A stretch of DNA of 64,000 nucleotides. Source: Anaerolineae bacterium (GTDB taxonomy: Bacteria; Chloroflexota; Anaerolineae; Promineifilales; Promineifilaceae). The stretch covers positions 1-64,000 of the forward strand of contig JANQGC010000045.1 of the NCBI GenBank assembly GCA_028277515.1. The letters run 5' to 3'. The notes beneath the pieces are model-generated. The model did not search any database. It was not told the DNA's origin and saw only the letters and a program-made list of their open reading frames with translations. A program made the translations under genes and the position numbers. Below are positions 52,370 through 61,986 of the stretch, piece by piece (the stretch's first letter is position 1; the number at the start of each line of letters is the position of its first letter).

Positions 52370-53785
52370 CTATTCGCGCGCCTTTAGCAAAGCCTCTACG
52401 GCCGATTGTGGCGAATCGGCAAATGTTAACAATTCCAGATGATCAGGTCGAATATAGGCATCATCCATAAATGCGCTAACCGTCTCGCGCCAACTCTCAC
52501 CCACCAATACCAAGGGTCTGGGTTCAATGTCTCCCACTTGCAATAAGCTCCAGGCCAGCGCCATCTCCGACAATGTGCCAATGCCCCCCGGCAACACTAT
52601 CATGCCATTGTTGTGACGAACTAAATGGATCAGGCGTTCCTGCAAGATAGAGAAACGCCGTTCTTCACCAATCCACGCATTAGGTCCCAATGGTCTAAAT
52701 TGCTCGATCTGGTCGCAGGTGACACCGATGACATGTCCCCCATTTTCGGCCGCGCCCTGGGAAACCGCAGACATTGTCCCGCCATACCCCCCGGTAGCCA
52801 CGCCAAAGCCTTTCTGAGCCAGCAGCATCCCAATCTGTCTGGCTTGTTCATATGCCTGGCTTCCAGGCTCAGGTGCAGAACTTCCAAAAACAGAAATCAC
52901 CGGACCGTTAAATTTGGAAGCATCTTTCGTTTTTTGGCGGTTAACTGCCTGATTGACATCACGACCCGCCAAAAATGCCCTGGCTGCCACTTGAAACCAT
53001 GTTTGTTTTTCAAGCATGAGGATGTGACCACACTCTTCAAATTCAACCATTTGCCCATTAGGTATCAATTCTGCCAATTCATGTCCATGTTCGACGGGCA
53101 ATACCGGATCACCTTTTCCCCAGAGAAGGCAAACCGGCTGGTGGATTCTGGGCAAGTCTTCGCGATAATCTTGAAACGCAATGGCCTTTAAAACATCGGC
53201 CGAGGCCCGGGCCAGCTCATAATCACGTAAACGTCGCTCCCAAACGGCATCATCTTGTAGTTCGGGGTAATAGAAGGAAGAGCGAACCTGTTGTTGAACG
53301 ATTGCGCCTGATTGGGAGACGGCTGTGCCCAAATCGACGATTCCCAAAGAAATGCCAGCCCGTTTTAAATAGGTTGGAAACATGTCACCGGCCAATAATG
53401 CCGGGGCGATCAGCAAAAGCCGTTTGACATCTTCCGGATAGGATAGGGCAAAACTGGCTGCTAACGCCCCACCAAACGAATGGCCAATCACGGTCATTGC
53501 CGGCAAACCCAGGGCATCACAAAATGCTGCCAGCCATTCGACAAGATGAGGAAATGTAAATCGGGTGCAACTATCGCTAAAACCAAAACCAGGAATATCC
53601 GGGGCGATCAACCAATGTTGATCTTCCATAGCGTGCATAAATTCGCGGTATATATCGCTTGAACTTGTCATACCATGAAGAAGCAGTATAGGATTCCCAT
53701 CCGGCTTTCCGGTGGAAACATAAGCCGTCCTGATTCCCAGGGCGTCAATGAGCTGGTGTGGGTATTCAGAATTGTTATAGACCAA
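52370..53785 (-). CDS. Alpha/beta hydrolase-LOG family fusion protein
   Basis: 471 residues in one continuous frame. Residues 1-275 form an alpha/beta hydrolase with oxyanion LLLHGMTS, nucleophile Ser103 in VIGHSFGGAL, Asp226 in GKGDPVLP and His254 in CGHILML. Residues 293-471 form a LOG-like (lysine decarboxylase-like Rossmann) domain with VFGSSAPEPGS, ATGGYGGTMSAVSQGA and PGGIGTLSE (399-407), the nucleotide 5'-monophosphate phosphoribohydrolase signature. A basic linker (275-292) joins them. Start is TTG with GGAGG seven bases upstream. The fusion suggests linked steps on a common metabolite, unidentified. Confidence 0.9.
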   Translation of the reverse strand: MVYNNSEYPHQLIDALGIRTAYVSTGKPDGNPILLLHGMTSSSDIYREFMHAMEDQHWLIAPDIPGFGFSDSCTRFTFPHLVEWLAAFCDALGLPAMTVIGHSFGGALAASFALSYPEDVKRLLLIAPALLAGDMFPTYLKRAGISLGIVDLGTAVSQSGAIVQQQVRSSFYYPELQDDAVWERRLRDYELARASADVLKAIAFQDYREDLPRIHQPVCLLWGKGDPVLPVEHGHELAELIPNGQMVEFEECGHILMLEKQTWFQVAARAFLAGRDVNQAVNRQKTKDASKFNGPVISVFGSSAPEPGSQAYEQARQIGMLLAQKGFGVATGGYGGTMSAVSQGAAENGGHVIGVTCDQIEQFRPLGPNAWIGEERRFSILQERLIHLVRHNNGMIVLPGGIGTLSEMALAWSLLQVGDIEPRPLVLVGESWRETVSAFMDDAYIRPDHLELLTFADSPQSAVEALLKARE

Positions 53786-53802
53786 AAGAAATCCTCCAAT
53801 AG

Positions 53803-54747
53803 TTAACGAGAGCCGGCCAGTCCGGGGATAAACTCCAATGAATGGGCATGGCGTGCGGCATTACGTATGGCTTCAGCGACAATCTCTACCGCCGCTGTCG
53901 CTACTTTTTCAAAAGGAGCCTCCACTTGCTCTGTTGCCAGGGCAAAAGCAGTGTCTCCTTCATGGGTCATGTGTGTCGGCCGAATGGCCATTGCAAATCC
54001 ATCATGTGCTCTTTGAGCTAACCGGAATACTTCAACCTTGTTTAATCTGGCATTGGTCATCACAACTGCCAGTGTCGTATTAGTTCCCATTTGTGGTGGC
54101 GGTGCAAATGGAACAAAACGATAGGGATGATTTTCAACTTGCCAACCCCCATCTTGATTGCGTGCTCCGGCAAGCACCGATCCATCAACATTGACGACGT
54201 CACCAATCGCATTAACCACCACGGCCGCCTTAACAAGGAGATCATCTATCTGAACACCGGCCAGGCCAAATCCCCCTTTCATCATATTTTCAGGACCCGA
54301 CCATTTACCGATGGTTACGCCGGCTCCAACCCCCACATTGCCTTGAGCGTTGTTTCCGGGAGAAGCGTCTTCGCAAGCGGCATAACCCATTTCCCAACCG
54401 GGTGTCTTTTTTCCTTCATTAAGGAACAGGTCATATACGACGGCCGCAGAAACGATTGGCACAGGGCGAATGGGAGTCACATACCCATGTCCTCGTTCCG
54501 CCAGGTACTTCACAACACCATCGGCTGAGGCCAGGCCAAACGCGCTGCCGCCCGTCAAAACGATGCCATTTACTTTGTGCAGCGGCCGATCCGGAGAAAG
54601 CAAAGCAATCTCGCGCGTTCCCGGTCCCGGCCCGCGAACTTCTACGCTTCCAATTGCCCCCTCAGGGCACAAAATAACTGAGCAGCCGGTATGATGTTCC
54701 TCATCGGTGGCATGGCCAATGTGCACTTTTTCAATTTCAATAGTCAC
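53803..54747 (-). CDS. S58 family peptidase (DmpA-like aminopeptidase)
   Basis: About 314 residues from GTG 54747, chosen because GGAGG lies 5 bp upstream. The family shows VEVRGPGPGTRE, ILTGGSAFGL-like (VLTGGSAFGLASADG) and GNVGVGAGVTIGK segments; VVMTNARLNK marks the self-cleavage/nucleophile region. N-terminal nucleophile hydrolases of this type process themselves into two chains and cleave N-terminal residues or beta-peptides. The true substrate is unknown. It is 17 bp upstream of the hydrolase-LOG gene. Confidence 0.9.
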   Translation of the reverse strand: MTIEIEKVHIGHATDEEHHTGCSVILCPEGAIGSVEVRGPGPGTREIALLSPDRPLHKVNGIVLTGGSAFGLASADGVVKYLAERGHGYVTPIRPVPIVSAAVVYDLFLNEGKKTPGWEMGYAACEDASPGNNAQGNVGVGAGVTIGKWSGPENMMKGGFGLAGVQIDDLLVKAAVVVNAIGDVVNVDGSVLAGARNQDGGWQVENHPYRFVPFAPPPQMGTNTTLAVVMTNARLNKVEVFRLAQRAHDGFAMAIRPTHMTHEGDTAFALATEQVEAPFEKVATAAVEIVAEAIRNAARHAHSLEFIPGLAGSR

Positions 54748-54872
54748 TAATACCTCCAAAATCACATCCTGTGCTTAACACAAGATGGCAAATTATAGGT
54801 CATTTTGAATAAAGAATAAAAGAAGCAGGGGGTGGCTTGCACCCACATTAGAGGGAATTATACTACCGGGCG

Positions 54873-55640
54873 ATGCTCAAATTTATCCGTTGGTTATTCG
54901 CCCCGCGTTATCGCTTTGTCAAACTTCTCATTGCTTTTCTCTTGTTAGTTATCGTGATCCTGTTATTCAACCAATTTATAGATTTGATCAACGATTTTAG
55001 CGATCCACGCACTCAAAATTTTCTCGAGTGGAGCCAGGGTGGTCGGGATGACCTGGTTACAGTCCAGCGGGAGGCTTGCCCAGGTGCGCCATTTATTCTA
55101 CCTTCTGATGGTTTTATCGGCCTGCTTTATGGCGATCCTCGCGGCCCATATTCCCAGGCACAGCCCCATCAGGGAATTGATATATTTAGCAACAGCGACC
55201 CCGGTCAAACGCCGGTTTATGCCGCATATGATGGCTACGTATACCGGGAACCCGATTGGGCCAGCACCTTAATCATACGTGTTCCCCAAGATCCACTGCA
55301 ACCTGAAAGGCAGATCTGGCTATATTACACCCATATGGCTGACAGAGAGGGAAATGATTTCATTCTTGATGCTTTTCCACCGGGGACTAGGGAGAAATTC
55401 GTGGAGCAAGGAACGCTGCTGGGCTATACGGGTGATTATAACGGGCAGTCACTGCGATCCATCTGGGTCCATCTTCATTTTTCAATCGTGATGGATAATG
55501 GGAGCAATCAATATCTTAACGAATTGGAATTCACCAATACAGTCGATCCATCACCCTATCTGGGCATGAATGTTAATCATAATTGCGATCCTGGGGCATC
55601 CGGTTGTGGTGAGGTCTCAACTTGCTTCGCTACTAATTAA
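54873..55640 (+). CDS. M23 family (LytM-like) metallopeptidase
   Basis: 255 residues with an N-terminal membrane anchor (about 18-37) and an extracytoplasmic LytM domain. Zinc ligands: His99 and Asp103 in HQGIDIF, His202 in VHLHFS; catalytic His154 (YTHMAD) and His200. DGYVYREPDW and LGYTGDYNG are family segments. Probably a cell-wall or surface-protein endopeptidase. It is the only plus-strand gene in 51-64 kb and so has its own promoter. Confidence 0.88.
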   Translation: MLKFIRWLFAPRYRFVKLLIAFLLLVIVILLFNQFIDLINDFSDPRTQNFLEWSQGGRDDLVTVQREACPGAPFILPSDGFIGLLYGDPRGPYSQAQPHQGIDIFSNSDPGQTPVYAAYDGYVYREPDWASTLIIRVPQDPLQPERQIWLYYTHMADREGNDFILDAFPPGTREKFVEQGTLLGYTGDYNGQSLRSIWVHLHFSIVMDNGSNQYLNELEFTNTVDPSPYLGMNVNHNCDPGASGCGEVSTCFATN

Positions 55641-55656
55641 ATTTATCCTTGACCTT

Positions 55657-55760
55657 TTTTTGCCTCTGCCAATGACATCGTAGCGCGAGCTTGCCGGCTT
55701 GCGGCTAAAACAACCTGGAAAGGTTGTTCTACAGTATGGCGCGAGCTTTCCAGCTTGCGC
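55657..55760. repeat. Dispersed repeat, family A, copy 2
   Basis: Same layout as 28652-28762: GCGAGCTTGCCGGCTTGCG, the palindrome AACAACCT-GGAA-AGGTTGTT, CTACAGTATGG, then GCGAGCTTTCCAGCTTGCG. The flank TTTTGCCTC...AATGACATCGTAGC also matches the first copy loosely. It fills the gap between the convergent M23 and S8 peptidase genes. Confidence 0.8.
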
Positions 55761-55791
55761 CTGATTTATGAGATGTCATTCACTAATGGAA

Positions 55792-58020
55792 TTATGTCTG
55801 CAATGTGGTGTTTCTCTGAAGAGCTATTGATACTATGGTTATTATTGCCAGGAATAAAACGAAAAAGTGGAACAGGGATAGGTCTTCATTTGGCGTTGAG
55901 GCGGCAATGGTGCTCAAAGAAACGGCCGTGGGGATGTTAGATGCAACCCCATCTTCTGCCTCACCTCCGGCAATCGTGGCGGGTAAATTTGTCACGCCTT
56001 GCCGCATATTCAGGTTGTTGATTCCCTTATCATACAATCTAAACCTGTAATGAATAGGCATATCCATGTTTAAAGTGATGGGCACAGTGAAAGTGAATTC
56101 AGTCACCGTGTTCAAATCAGGTGCATCATTTACAATCTCTTCGACGCTGCTGAACTTTCCATCCCTATTGTAGTCTAGCCAGCCAGAGATCCAGGGCGTT
56201 TGAGCCTGGCCATTGGCGCGTACATATACCATCGCCTCCTCACCTGGTATTAACGGTGAAATCGAGATTCCATCATCATTTTGATCGTCATGTCCAACGC
56301 CGGGATACTCCCCCTGCCAACTATTTGATTCCCATAAAATACCTAATTTCAACGCACCATCACCGGTATGGCGAACCTGGCCATAATCCCGCGGCAAATC
56401 ACCTAAATCTGCGGGCTGACAATGATGCCAGGCATCAAATGCCTGGACCAATCCATGCCCGAAAGAAAAATCCCAATCTGCGGGGCCAAGATCGAGGGCT
56501 GTTTTGGTTAACAGTTGGCGCAGCTCTTGATTGCTCAAATCCGGACAGGCGCTCCAAACCAGTGCTGCTGCACCGGCCACATGGGGTGATGCCATTGATG
56601 TCCCCCGCAACCCACGATACCCCCCGGGGCCTTCCAGGTAATCCGAGCCATCGTGTGTTTCCACCGTGACGGCCGAGCCTAATTTATTATCCTTAAGAAA
56701 ATCTCCCGCATCCTTTCCGACCATGACAACCGGCCCGGAACTTGTACCGGAACCTAGTGAACCGACCATCAAGCCCTCTTCCTTCCAGATAATAATGGTA
56801 GCCACAGCCTCTTCATCCTCAGCATTATTAACCATCGCGCTAAATGACAGATCCTGCCTTTGACAAAGGACGATTTGGCCGGACCAATCGCCAGTCTTAT
56901 CTTCTTCACGGCACAATCCACCATCAATGAGGGTACTGCTTTGGGTTCCTGGGGTGGAATTTTCGATATACATGCCCACATGGGTCATCTCATTATCGAC
57001 TACTTTCCCACTGGGAATCGATCCATTTTCGGGAGTCGGCCAGGTGCTTATGACGGCCGAACCCGGCGCGGTCAATTCAACCTTGTCATTTTCGTTGGAA
57101 TAACTGGCATGTGTGTACGAGGAAGTAATGGAAGCTACCGATATGACGCTATCATATGAAGCAGGGTAAGCCAGATCATCTTCTGTGCCACTAGAACCAC
57201 CGTCGTTGGCAGCAGCAGCAACGACCAAAATTCCCTCATCTTTATACAAAGATTGGAAGATCTCCTCCTCTTCAACGCTTTTGTCACCCTTGAGGCTCAA
57301 ATTTATAATATCGGCTCCATTATCCGCACAAGTTGCGGCCGCGGCACCAACATTTGATTGCCCCAAAATCCAACCCCCACGATTATCATAAACTTTAACA
57401 ATAAACAACTCCACACCAGGGGCTACACCGGCCAGACCGCTGCCCTGCATGTTGGCTGCCAAAGTACCGGCAACATGTGAGCCATGGCCGGTAACCGTTT
57501 CATTCCACTCTTCGCCATCTATCTGCGAAAAGCCATCAATCGTTGTCGCAGCAAAATCTTTATGAGAATCGAAAACACCCGTATCAATGATGCACACTTT
57601 TATTCCATTTCCGGTTGGCGCGCCGGCGTCGACAAGACCATCACGGTCGAAATCCCAAACATCGAGCGCCTGAACCATGTCCAGCCCAAATGTATACTCT
57701 TCCCCGGCCAATTCATATGCTGGAACGGGCTCGAATGATTTTACGGATGACAAGGAGTTTAATCTTTGAAGATTTGGAGAAGGAATTGATACAGCCAATA
57801 AATTCCAACGAGACAGGTCATGATTGACAACACCGCCAATTTCCCCGATCTGATTGATCGACTCAATTTTTCGCCCTTCTTCATAACGCACGTAATAAGC
57901 TTGAACTGAGGGCAAATCCGCTTTTACCAGGCTGTGGCCAAGGAGGATGATGCTGAAAAGCATCATAACCGGCAAGGAATGTCGCAAATGGGATCGAAGA
58001 TGAGAGGTTAGATGTTTCAT
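55792..58020 (-). CDS. Secreted, membrane-anchored subtilisin-like serine protease
   Basis: About 742 residues from ATG 58020, which places a signal peptide (about 10-35) at the start. Catalytic triad: Asp146 in CIIDTGVFDSH, His179 in GHGSHVAGT and Ser475 in GTSMASPHVAG, with oxyanion Asn272. A PA-type insert (about 340-460) lies between His and Ser. After the catalytic domain a beta-rich region (DYNRDGKFSSVEEIV, GEAEDGV) and a C-terminal span (about 715-735) follow. There is no clear prodomain family, although residues 36-110 look like a short inhibitor I9-type segment. Confidence 0.92.
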   Translation of the reverse strand: MKHLTSHLRSHLRHSLPVMMLFSIILLGHSLVKADLPSVQAYYVRYEEGRKIESINQIGEIGGVVNHDLSRWNLLAVSIPSPNLQRLNSLSSVKSFEPVPAYELAGEEYTFGLDMVQALDVWDFDRDGLVDAGAPTGNGIKVCIIDTGVFDSHKDFAATTIDGFSQIDGEEWNETVTGHGSHVAGTLAANMQGSGLAGVAPGVELFIVKVYDNRGGWILGQSNVGAAAATCADNGADIINLSLKGDKSVEEEEIFQSLYKDEGILVVAAAANDGGSSGTEDDLAYPASYDSVISVASITSSYTHASYSNENDKVELTAPGSAVISTWPTPENGSIPSGKVVDNEMTHVGMYIENSTPGTQSSTLIDGGLCREEDKTGDWSGQIVLCQRQDLSFSAMVNNAEDEEAVATIIIWKEEGLMVGSLGSGTSSGPVVMVGKDAGDFLKDNKLGSAVTVETHDGSDYLEGPGGYRGLRGTSMASPHVAGAAALVWSACPDLSNQELRQLLTKTALDLGPADWDFSFGHGLVQAFDAWHHCQPADLGDLPRDYGQVRHTGDGALKLGILWESNSWQGEYPGVGHDDQNDDGISISPLIPGEEAMVYVRANGQAQTPWISGWLDYNRDGKFSSVEEIVNDAPDLNTVTEFTFTVPITLNMDMPIHYRFRLYDKGINNLNMRQGVTNLPATIAGGEAEDGVASNIPTAVSLSTIAASTPNEDLSLFHFFVLFLAIITIVSIALQRNTTLQT

Positions 58021-58159
58021 ACTCCTTTTTCCTTGTGCCCATTTTAATGGATTGAACTCAGACCACCAAGGAAGCAAGGAACTTGACTCCAACGCTCAGA
58101 ATTGATTAACCAAATTTTTGAATATCAGGCTCAGCACTGTTACAAAAAAATGCGCATGG

Positions 58160-58220
58160 AAATTTGACAACTTTTCCCTTGTTTTATGGGCGAAACAATC
58201 TAATAAAAGTTGTCAAATTT
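58160..58220. repeat. Long perfect inverted repeat
   Basis: AAATTTGACAACTTTT (58160-58175) is perfectly complementary to AAAAGTTGTCAAATTT (58205-58220); an inner TTGTTT / AAACAA pair narrows the loop. It lies between the S8 protease and the upstream minus-strand gene. There is no U-tract, so it is not a classic terminator; it may be an operator pair or a small mobile repeat. Confidence 0.7.
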
Positions 58221-58240
58221 TAGGTAACACAATACTCAGA

Positions 58241-60754
58241 TTATTTGCCCTTGGAGTGATCAACTGTTTGGGCCACCTGTGAAGCCTGGCTCAATAATGT
58301 AGCTGCTGCCTGGGCGCCTTTCTTAGAGGCTTGAAGTTGATCGAGACGATCATGCCAGAATGCGGAGCCGGCGCTGGCAGCGAAGCCGGTCAGGACAATA
58401 CCCACCGTTATCGCCTTGTCGACAGGCAGCCAGGAACGCCAGCTATGTAAGGTCTCCCCGGAAACAATGGTGAGGTTGATGCTTCCCAATACGCCGGGAA
58501 AAGCCTCAGATAATATGCTCAGGACATCAATTTGCAATAGATAAGCCAGGGTAAAACCAACGATAATGGAAATCACCCTCAGGACACGCAGGCGGGAGGT
58601 TTCTTCATCCCGCTGTTGGTCTGTGCGCTGCATGATGAATTGAGCAGTGGTTTCGGCCGAAAATTGAAAATCGGGCTGGATGGAAAGTTTTGTCAATCGT
58701 TCAAATGAATCCACACTTTCAGCCTGGCTGAAGCTGTCCGGGTCCACCTCGCTGACATCAAAACCGTGGCGAATTAAATTCCAGAGCGTTTCCACACGAT
58801 GCAAGATGGTCGCTCCACTGAGCTTATGACTATCTTGCGCCATACGGCCATCCTTCACGGCCAAACGTACCAACCTCTCATACACTACCTTGCCGATTTG
58901 ACTTACAATTAAGAGAATCAGCAAAATAATGACTGTAAAAATAATCAGCCATGACCACCAGGGTTGGGACCAGGATAATAAATCCAATTGGCCCGTTACT
59001 CGGCTGACGCTCTCTGCTTGCAGCAACCACATAAGAGCAACCAAAAATAATGATCCGAAAAGAGAAAACGCAATGGCGCCATAGAGGCCGACAAACCACG
59101 GTTTTGCATCACCTCCAGACTTGGCTATTAAGCTAAAAATAAGGACCATTACAAAAGCGGCCGCAAACAGGAGAATCAACCAGGGCAGCCAGGAAAAAGA
59201 TTCAACGCCTGGAATCTGGGCGCTGATCGTGGAGACCAATGCGTTTGAACGGCTATCCAAACCGGCTAACCACAACCCATAAAGCCCTAAAAATGCCAAA
59301 ACTAAAGAAGGTAAGAAAAGGCCACGGAAATTTTGTGGTGGAAAAAGCCCCCCCTGCCAACTTCGTAAAATTCGCCACAGTTTGCGAGCCGGGCTTTGCG
59401 TCTCGAATCGGCGCAATTCGACAGCATCAAGTACATTTTTAATACTGGAAACAAACGTGTCGGTCGTTTGAGAGACCCCGGTTTCCACAATTCTCAGCCT
59501 GGATGCCAATTCAGTTTCGATCTGATCCACCGATTCAGACGTAAAGCCTACTCCGACCAGGAGCGGCCGCACATCAGAGTCAAAATGGTCAATAACTGTT
59601 TTACTGCTGCGGTCAAAAAGTTCTTCTTGCTGATCTTGCAGCCACCCGTCGGCTAGCTGAACCGACCAAAAATGAATATCTTGCAATGTTTCAAACAAGT
59701 TACTCAATAAATCGAGTGGATTATCCCCATCAAATAAACTGATCTCTTGAGCCAATTGATCTCTTAACGATTGGACAACATCAGGTGTGGCACGTAACTG
59801 ATTTTCAAGAATACTGCTCATTTGATTGGTAAAGCTGTACAACCGCTTCTTCACTTGATATAAATGTTGCCCTGTCAGCGGGGCGCTTCCCAGCAGCAGA
59901 TCTTCTGCCTCGCGATAGGCCGGGCCAAATTCGCTCTGAATGATTTGTCCTCTCATCGTTTCTAAATCGGCCGCCGGCTTGAGGGTGAAATTGAGCGTCT
60001 TACGCATCTCCTGCATCATGCGCCTGTATTGTTCGCGAGAAGCGGCGCTGACGCTAAGAGCAGCCAATTCCCCCGGTAAATATTTCTCCATGCGCTCCAA
60101 CGCTTCCATGGAAGTCACTTTTCGTTTTAATCCCACCCCCACTTTCAGGCTGTCGATAGCCACTTCTGTTCCTACGGCAACAAGAGCCATAACGGCAAAG
60201 AAAATGGCCAACCCAGCAAAAATTCGAGCGATATCGGCCGGCAAATCTCCATCTTGAGTGGCCGTCGCGGGAACCAGGGTGCTCAACATGCCATTATTGA
60301 AAACATCAATGTCGCCTGGAAGTAATGAGAAAGACCCCTCAGAGACCTCTTCACCTGATTCAACAATTTCAGCTCTGAGAAGATACGTATTGGGATCGTT
60401 AATTATGATCCCACAATCGGGCAATGTTATTCGTTGAACATCATTGGCCAATAGCAGAGAGTCCAGGTCAAGCGGCATCCGGCATTGTTCAAGCAGTTCA
60501 CGGCTTTCTCCAGCGGTCATGGTCACCACAAGATCCAACTGTAACTCAGACGGTATGTCATTAGAAAGTAGATTTTCGTAGGTGACGAAAACAGATACCT
60601 CATCTCCCACTCCGGCCGAAGCGGGGGATGTTTCTACTTGGGTGATTGCCAGATCAAATTGCCCTGAGTCTTCCTGGGCCTGGATCACCCCACCCACGAT
60701 CAGCAATATCAAACAGGCAGCCACCAGCGCAATTGAAACTCGACCTTTATTCAT
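58241..60754 (-). CDS. Large multi-span membrane protein, unknown
   Basis: 837 residues. Signal peptide (about 1-26), a CARDB-like beta domain (DLAITQVETSPASAGVGDEVSVF, beginning at residue 33, only partly shown by its start), a membrane span near 178-200, then a long cytoplasmic helical region (about 215-450) and six spans between about 475 and 815. The helical part contains MRKTLNF and QLRATPDVVQSLRDQLAQ, with coiled-coil character. I recognise no enzyme motif or transporter signature. It is the third gene of a minus-strand run after tex. Confidence 0.7.
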   Translation of the reverse strand: MNKGRVSIALVAACLILLIVGGVIQAQEDSGQFDLAITQVETSPASAGVGDEVSVFVTYENLLSNDIPSELQLDLVVTMTAGESRELLEQCRMPLDLDSLLLANDVQRITLPDCGIIINDPNTYLLRAEIVESGEEVSEGSFSLLPGDIDVFNNGMLSTLVPATATQDGDLPADIARIFAGLAIFFAVMALVAVGTEVAIDSLKVGVGLKRKVTSMEALERMEKYLPGELAALSVSAASREQYRRMMQEMRKTLNFTLKPAADLETMRGQIIQSEFGPAYREAEDLLLGSAPLTGQHLYQVKKRLYSFTNQMSSILENQLRATPDVVQSLRDQLAQEISLFDGDNPLDLLSNLFETLQDIHFWSVQLADGWLQDQQEELFDRSSKTVIDHFDSDVRPLLVGVGFTSESVDQIETELASRLRIVETGVSQTTDTFVSSIKNVLDAVELRRFETQSPARKLWRILRSWQGGLFPPQNFRGLFLPSLVLAFLGLYGLWLAGLDSRSNALVSTISAQIPGVESFSWLPWLILLFAAAFVMVLIFSLIAKSGGDAKPWFVGLYGAIAFSLFGSLFLVALMWLLQAESVSRVTGQLDLLSWSQPWWSWLIIFTVIILLILLIVSQIGKVVYERLVRLAVKDGRMAQDSHKLSGATILHRVETLWNLIRHGFDVSEVDPDSFSQAESVDSFERLTKLSIQPDFQFSAETTAQFIMQRTDQQRDEETSRLRVLRVISIIVGFTLAYLLQIDVLSILSEAFPGVLGSINLTIVSGETLHSWRSWLPVDKAITVGIVLTGFAASAGSAFWHDRLDQLQASKKGAQAAATLLSQASQVAQTVDHSKGK

Positions 60755-60919
60755 ATGAGGTACTCCATCAGATCAATACATGAGACTGGACAGACTATCC
60801 ACGGATCTGCAATACCTGGACTCTTAAATATGACCAGGATAGTACCGCAGTCCCACAAGTGCCCATATTATGGCCGCATTACTATGAATATGTCAAGTTA
60901 AAATTTGAATAGTAGACGG

Positions 60920-61975
60920 TTAAACGATTTTTGCTGGACTCCGTTTCAGGATCATAGCCAGCACCAGCATCCCAGCCCCAACAATGATCATCGCCAGGGA
61001 AAACCAGAAAAGGCCTTGCCGGGCATCATCATAAACAGCTCCCAATATAAAAATGGCTGGCAGACGAAAAAGTGGTGACCAATCTGCCAGTTGTGGCATC
61101 GTGATGGCCAACCAAAAATTTACCGGAATTACTCCAATGATAAAAGTCGTGGCTCCCAACAACAATAAAGACCATCCTAACCAACGAGGAACGCCATCCC
61201 TGGTCTGGCCGCCCACAAATGAGGCAATTAATAGGAAAAAGGCAAACGGCAGCCAGCTCCATTGCAAAAAACCCCCTGCCAGTTGCAGACGTCCTTTTAA
61301 TTCAGCCAACGACTGCGGTGATGCGGTAATCAAGCTGTCGAAGGTGATTGATTGAGGAATGAGATTAACTTGTTGTTGCAGTAAACCACTTATTGCCGGG
61401 ATGACCGTTTCCATTGGCAAGATTTCCGGCAAACAGGTTGGTAATTCTTCAAAAATCACTTCTCCTTCCAAGATCGCGCCTAATAGCTCGCTGGCCAATG
61501 AGAGGCTCTCTGTAGTTGTACAAACCGGAACCTCCTGCAAAACTACCTGTACAATTCCCACTGTATTATTCTGCAAATGATCTTTCAAGGGACTCATGTC
61601 GAAGCGCAAGTGAGGTGAAGGATCCGGTCTCTCTAGCCATTCATAAAATGAATTGATAGCTTGCGCAGCATAAGTTAACTGCAATTCTGCAGGAAAAAGC
61701 GAGCCATGGATATCCGTCCTTTCGGCCGCCTGGTTAAATGCCAAGCCAACAATTGAGTCCTCCGCAACACCGATTTCCGCGGGCAAGCTCCGCAAAAATG
61801 TTTCTGTCAACAAATTTGATTGTGACGGTCCGATAACATGCTCAGCAACCAGGTTCAACATGGACTGGGGAGAAAATAAAATATTTCCCACCTGGTAAGC
61901 GAATAATGATAAGGGTAGGAAAATCACCACAATCAAGGTGATAGCTGCCGCGATGATTCGCATAAATAGGCGCAT
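60920..61975 (-). CDS. Membrane protein with long extracytoplasmic domain, unknown
   Basis: 351 residues from ATG 61975, with AGAGG upstream; a longer frame overlapping tex is possible. One N-terminal span (about 8-28), an extracytoplasmic region of about 220 residues (YQVGNILFSPQSML, AEIGVAEDSIVG, CLPEILP), then three C-terminal spans with a GGQTRDGVPRW loop. No family is recognised; similar topology is common in Chloroflexota hypothetical proteins. It is 11 bp downstream of tex. Confidence 0.65.
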   Translation of the reverse strand: MRLFMRIIAAAITLIVVIFLPLSLFAYQVGNILFSPQSMLNLVAEHVIGPSQSNLLTETFLRSLPAEIGVAEDSIVGLAFNQAAERTDIHGSLFPAELQLTYAAQAINSFYEWLERPDPSPHLRFDMSPLKDHLQNNTVGIVQVVLQEVPVCTTTESLSLASELLGAILEGEVIFEELPTCLPEILPMETVIPAISGLLQQQVNLIPQSITFDSLITASPQSLAELKGRLQLAGGFLQWSWLPFAFFLLIASFVGGQTRDGVPRWLGWSLLLLGATTFIIGVIPVNFWLAITMPQLADWSPLFRLPAIFILGAVYDDARQGLFWFSLAMIIVGAGMLVLAMILKRSPAKIV

Positions 61976-61986
61976 AAGCCCAACCT

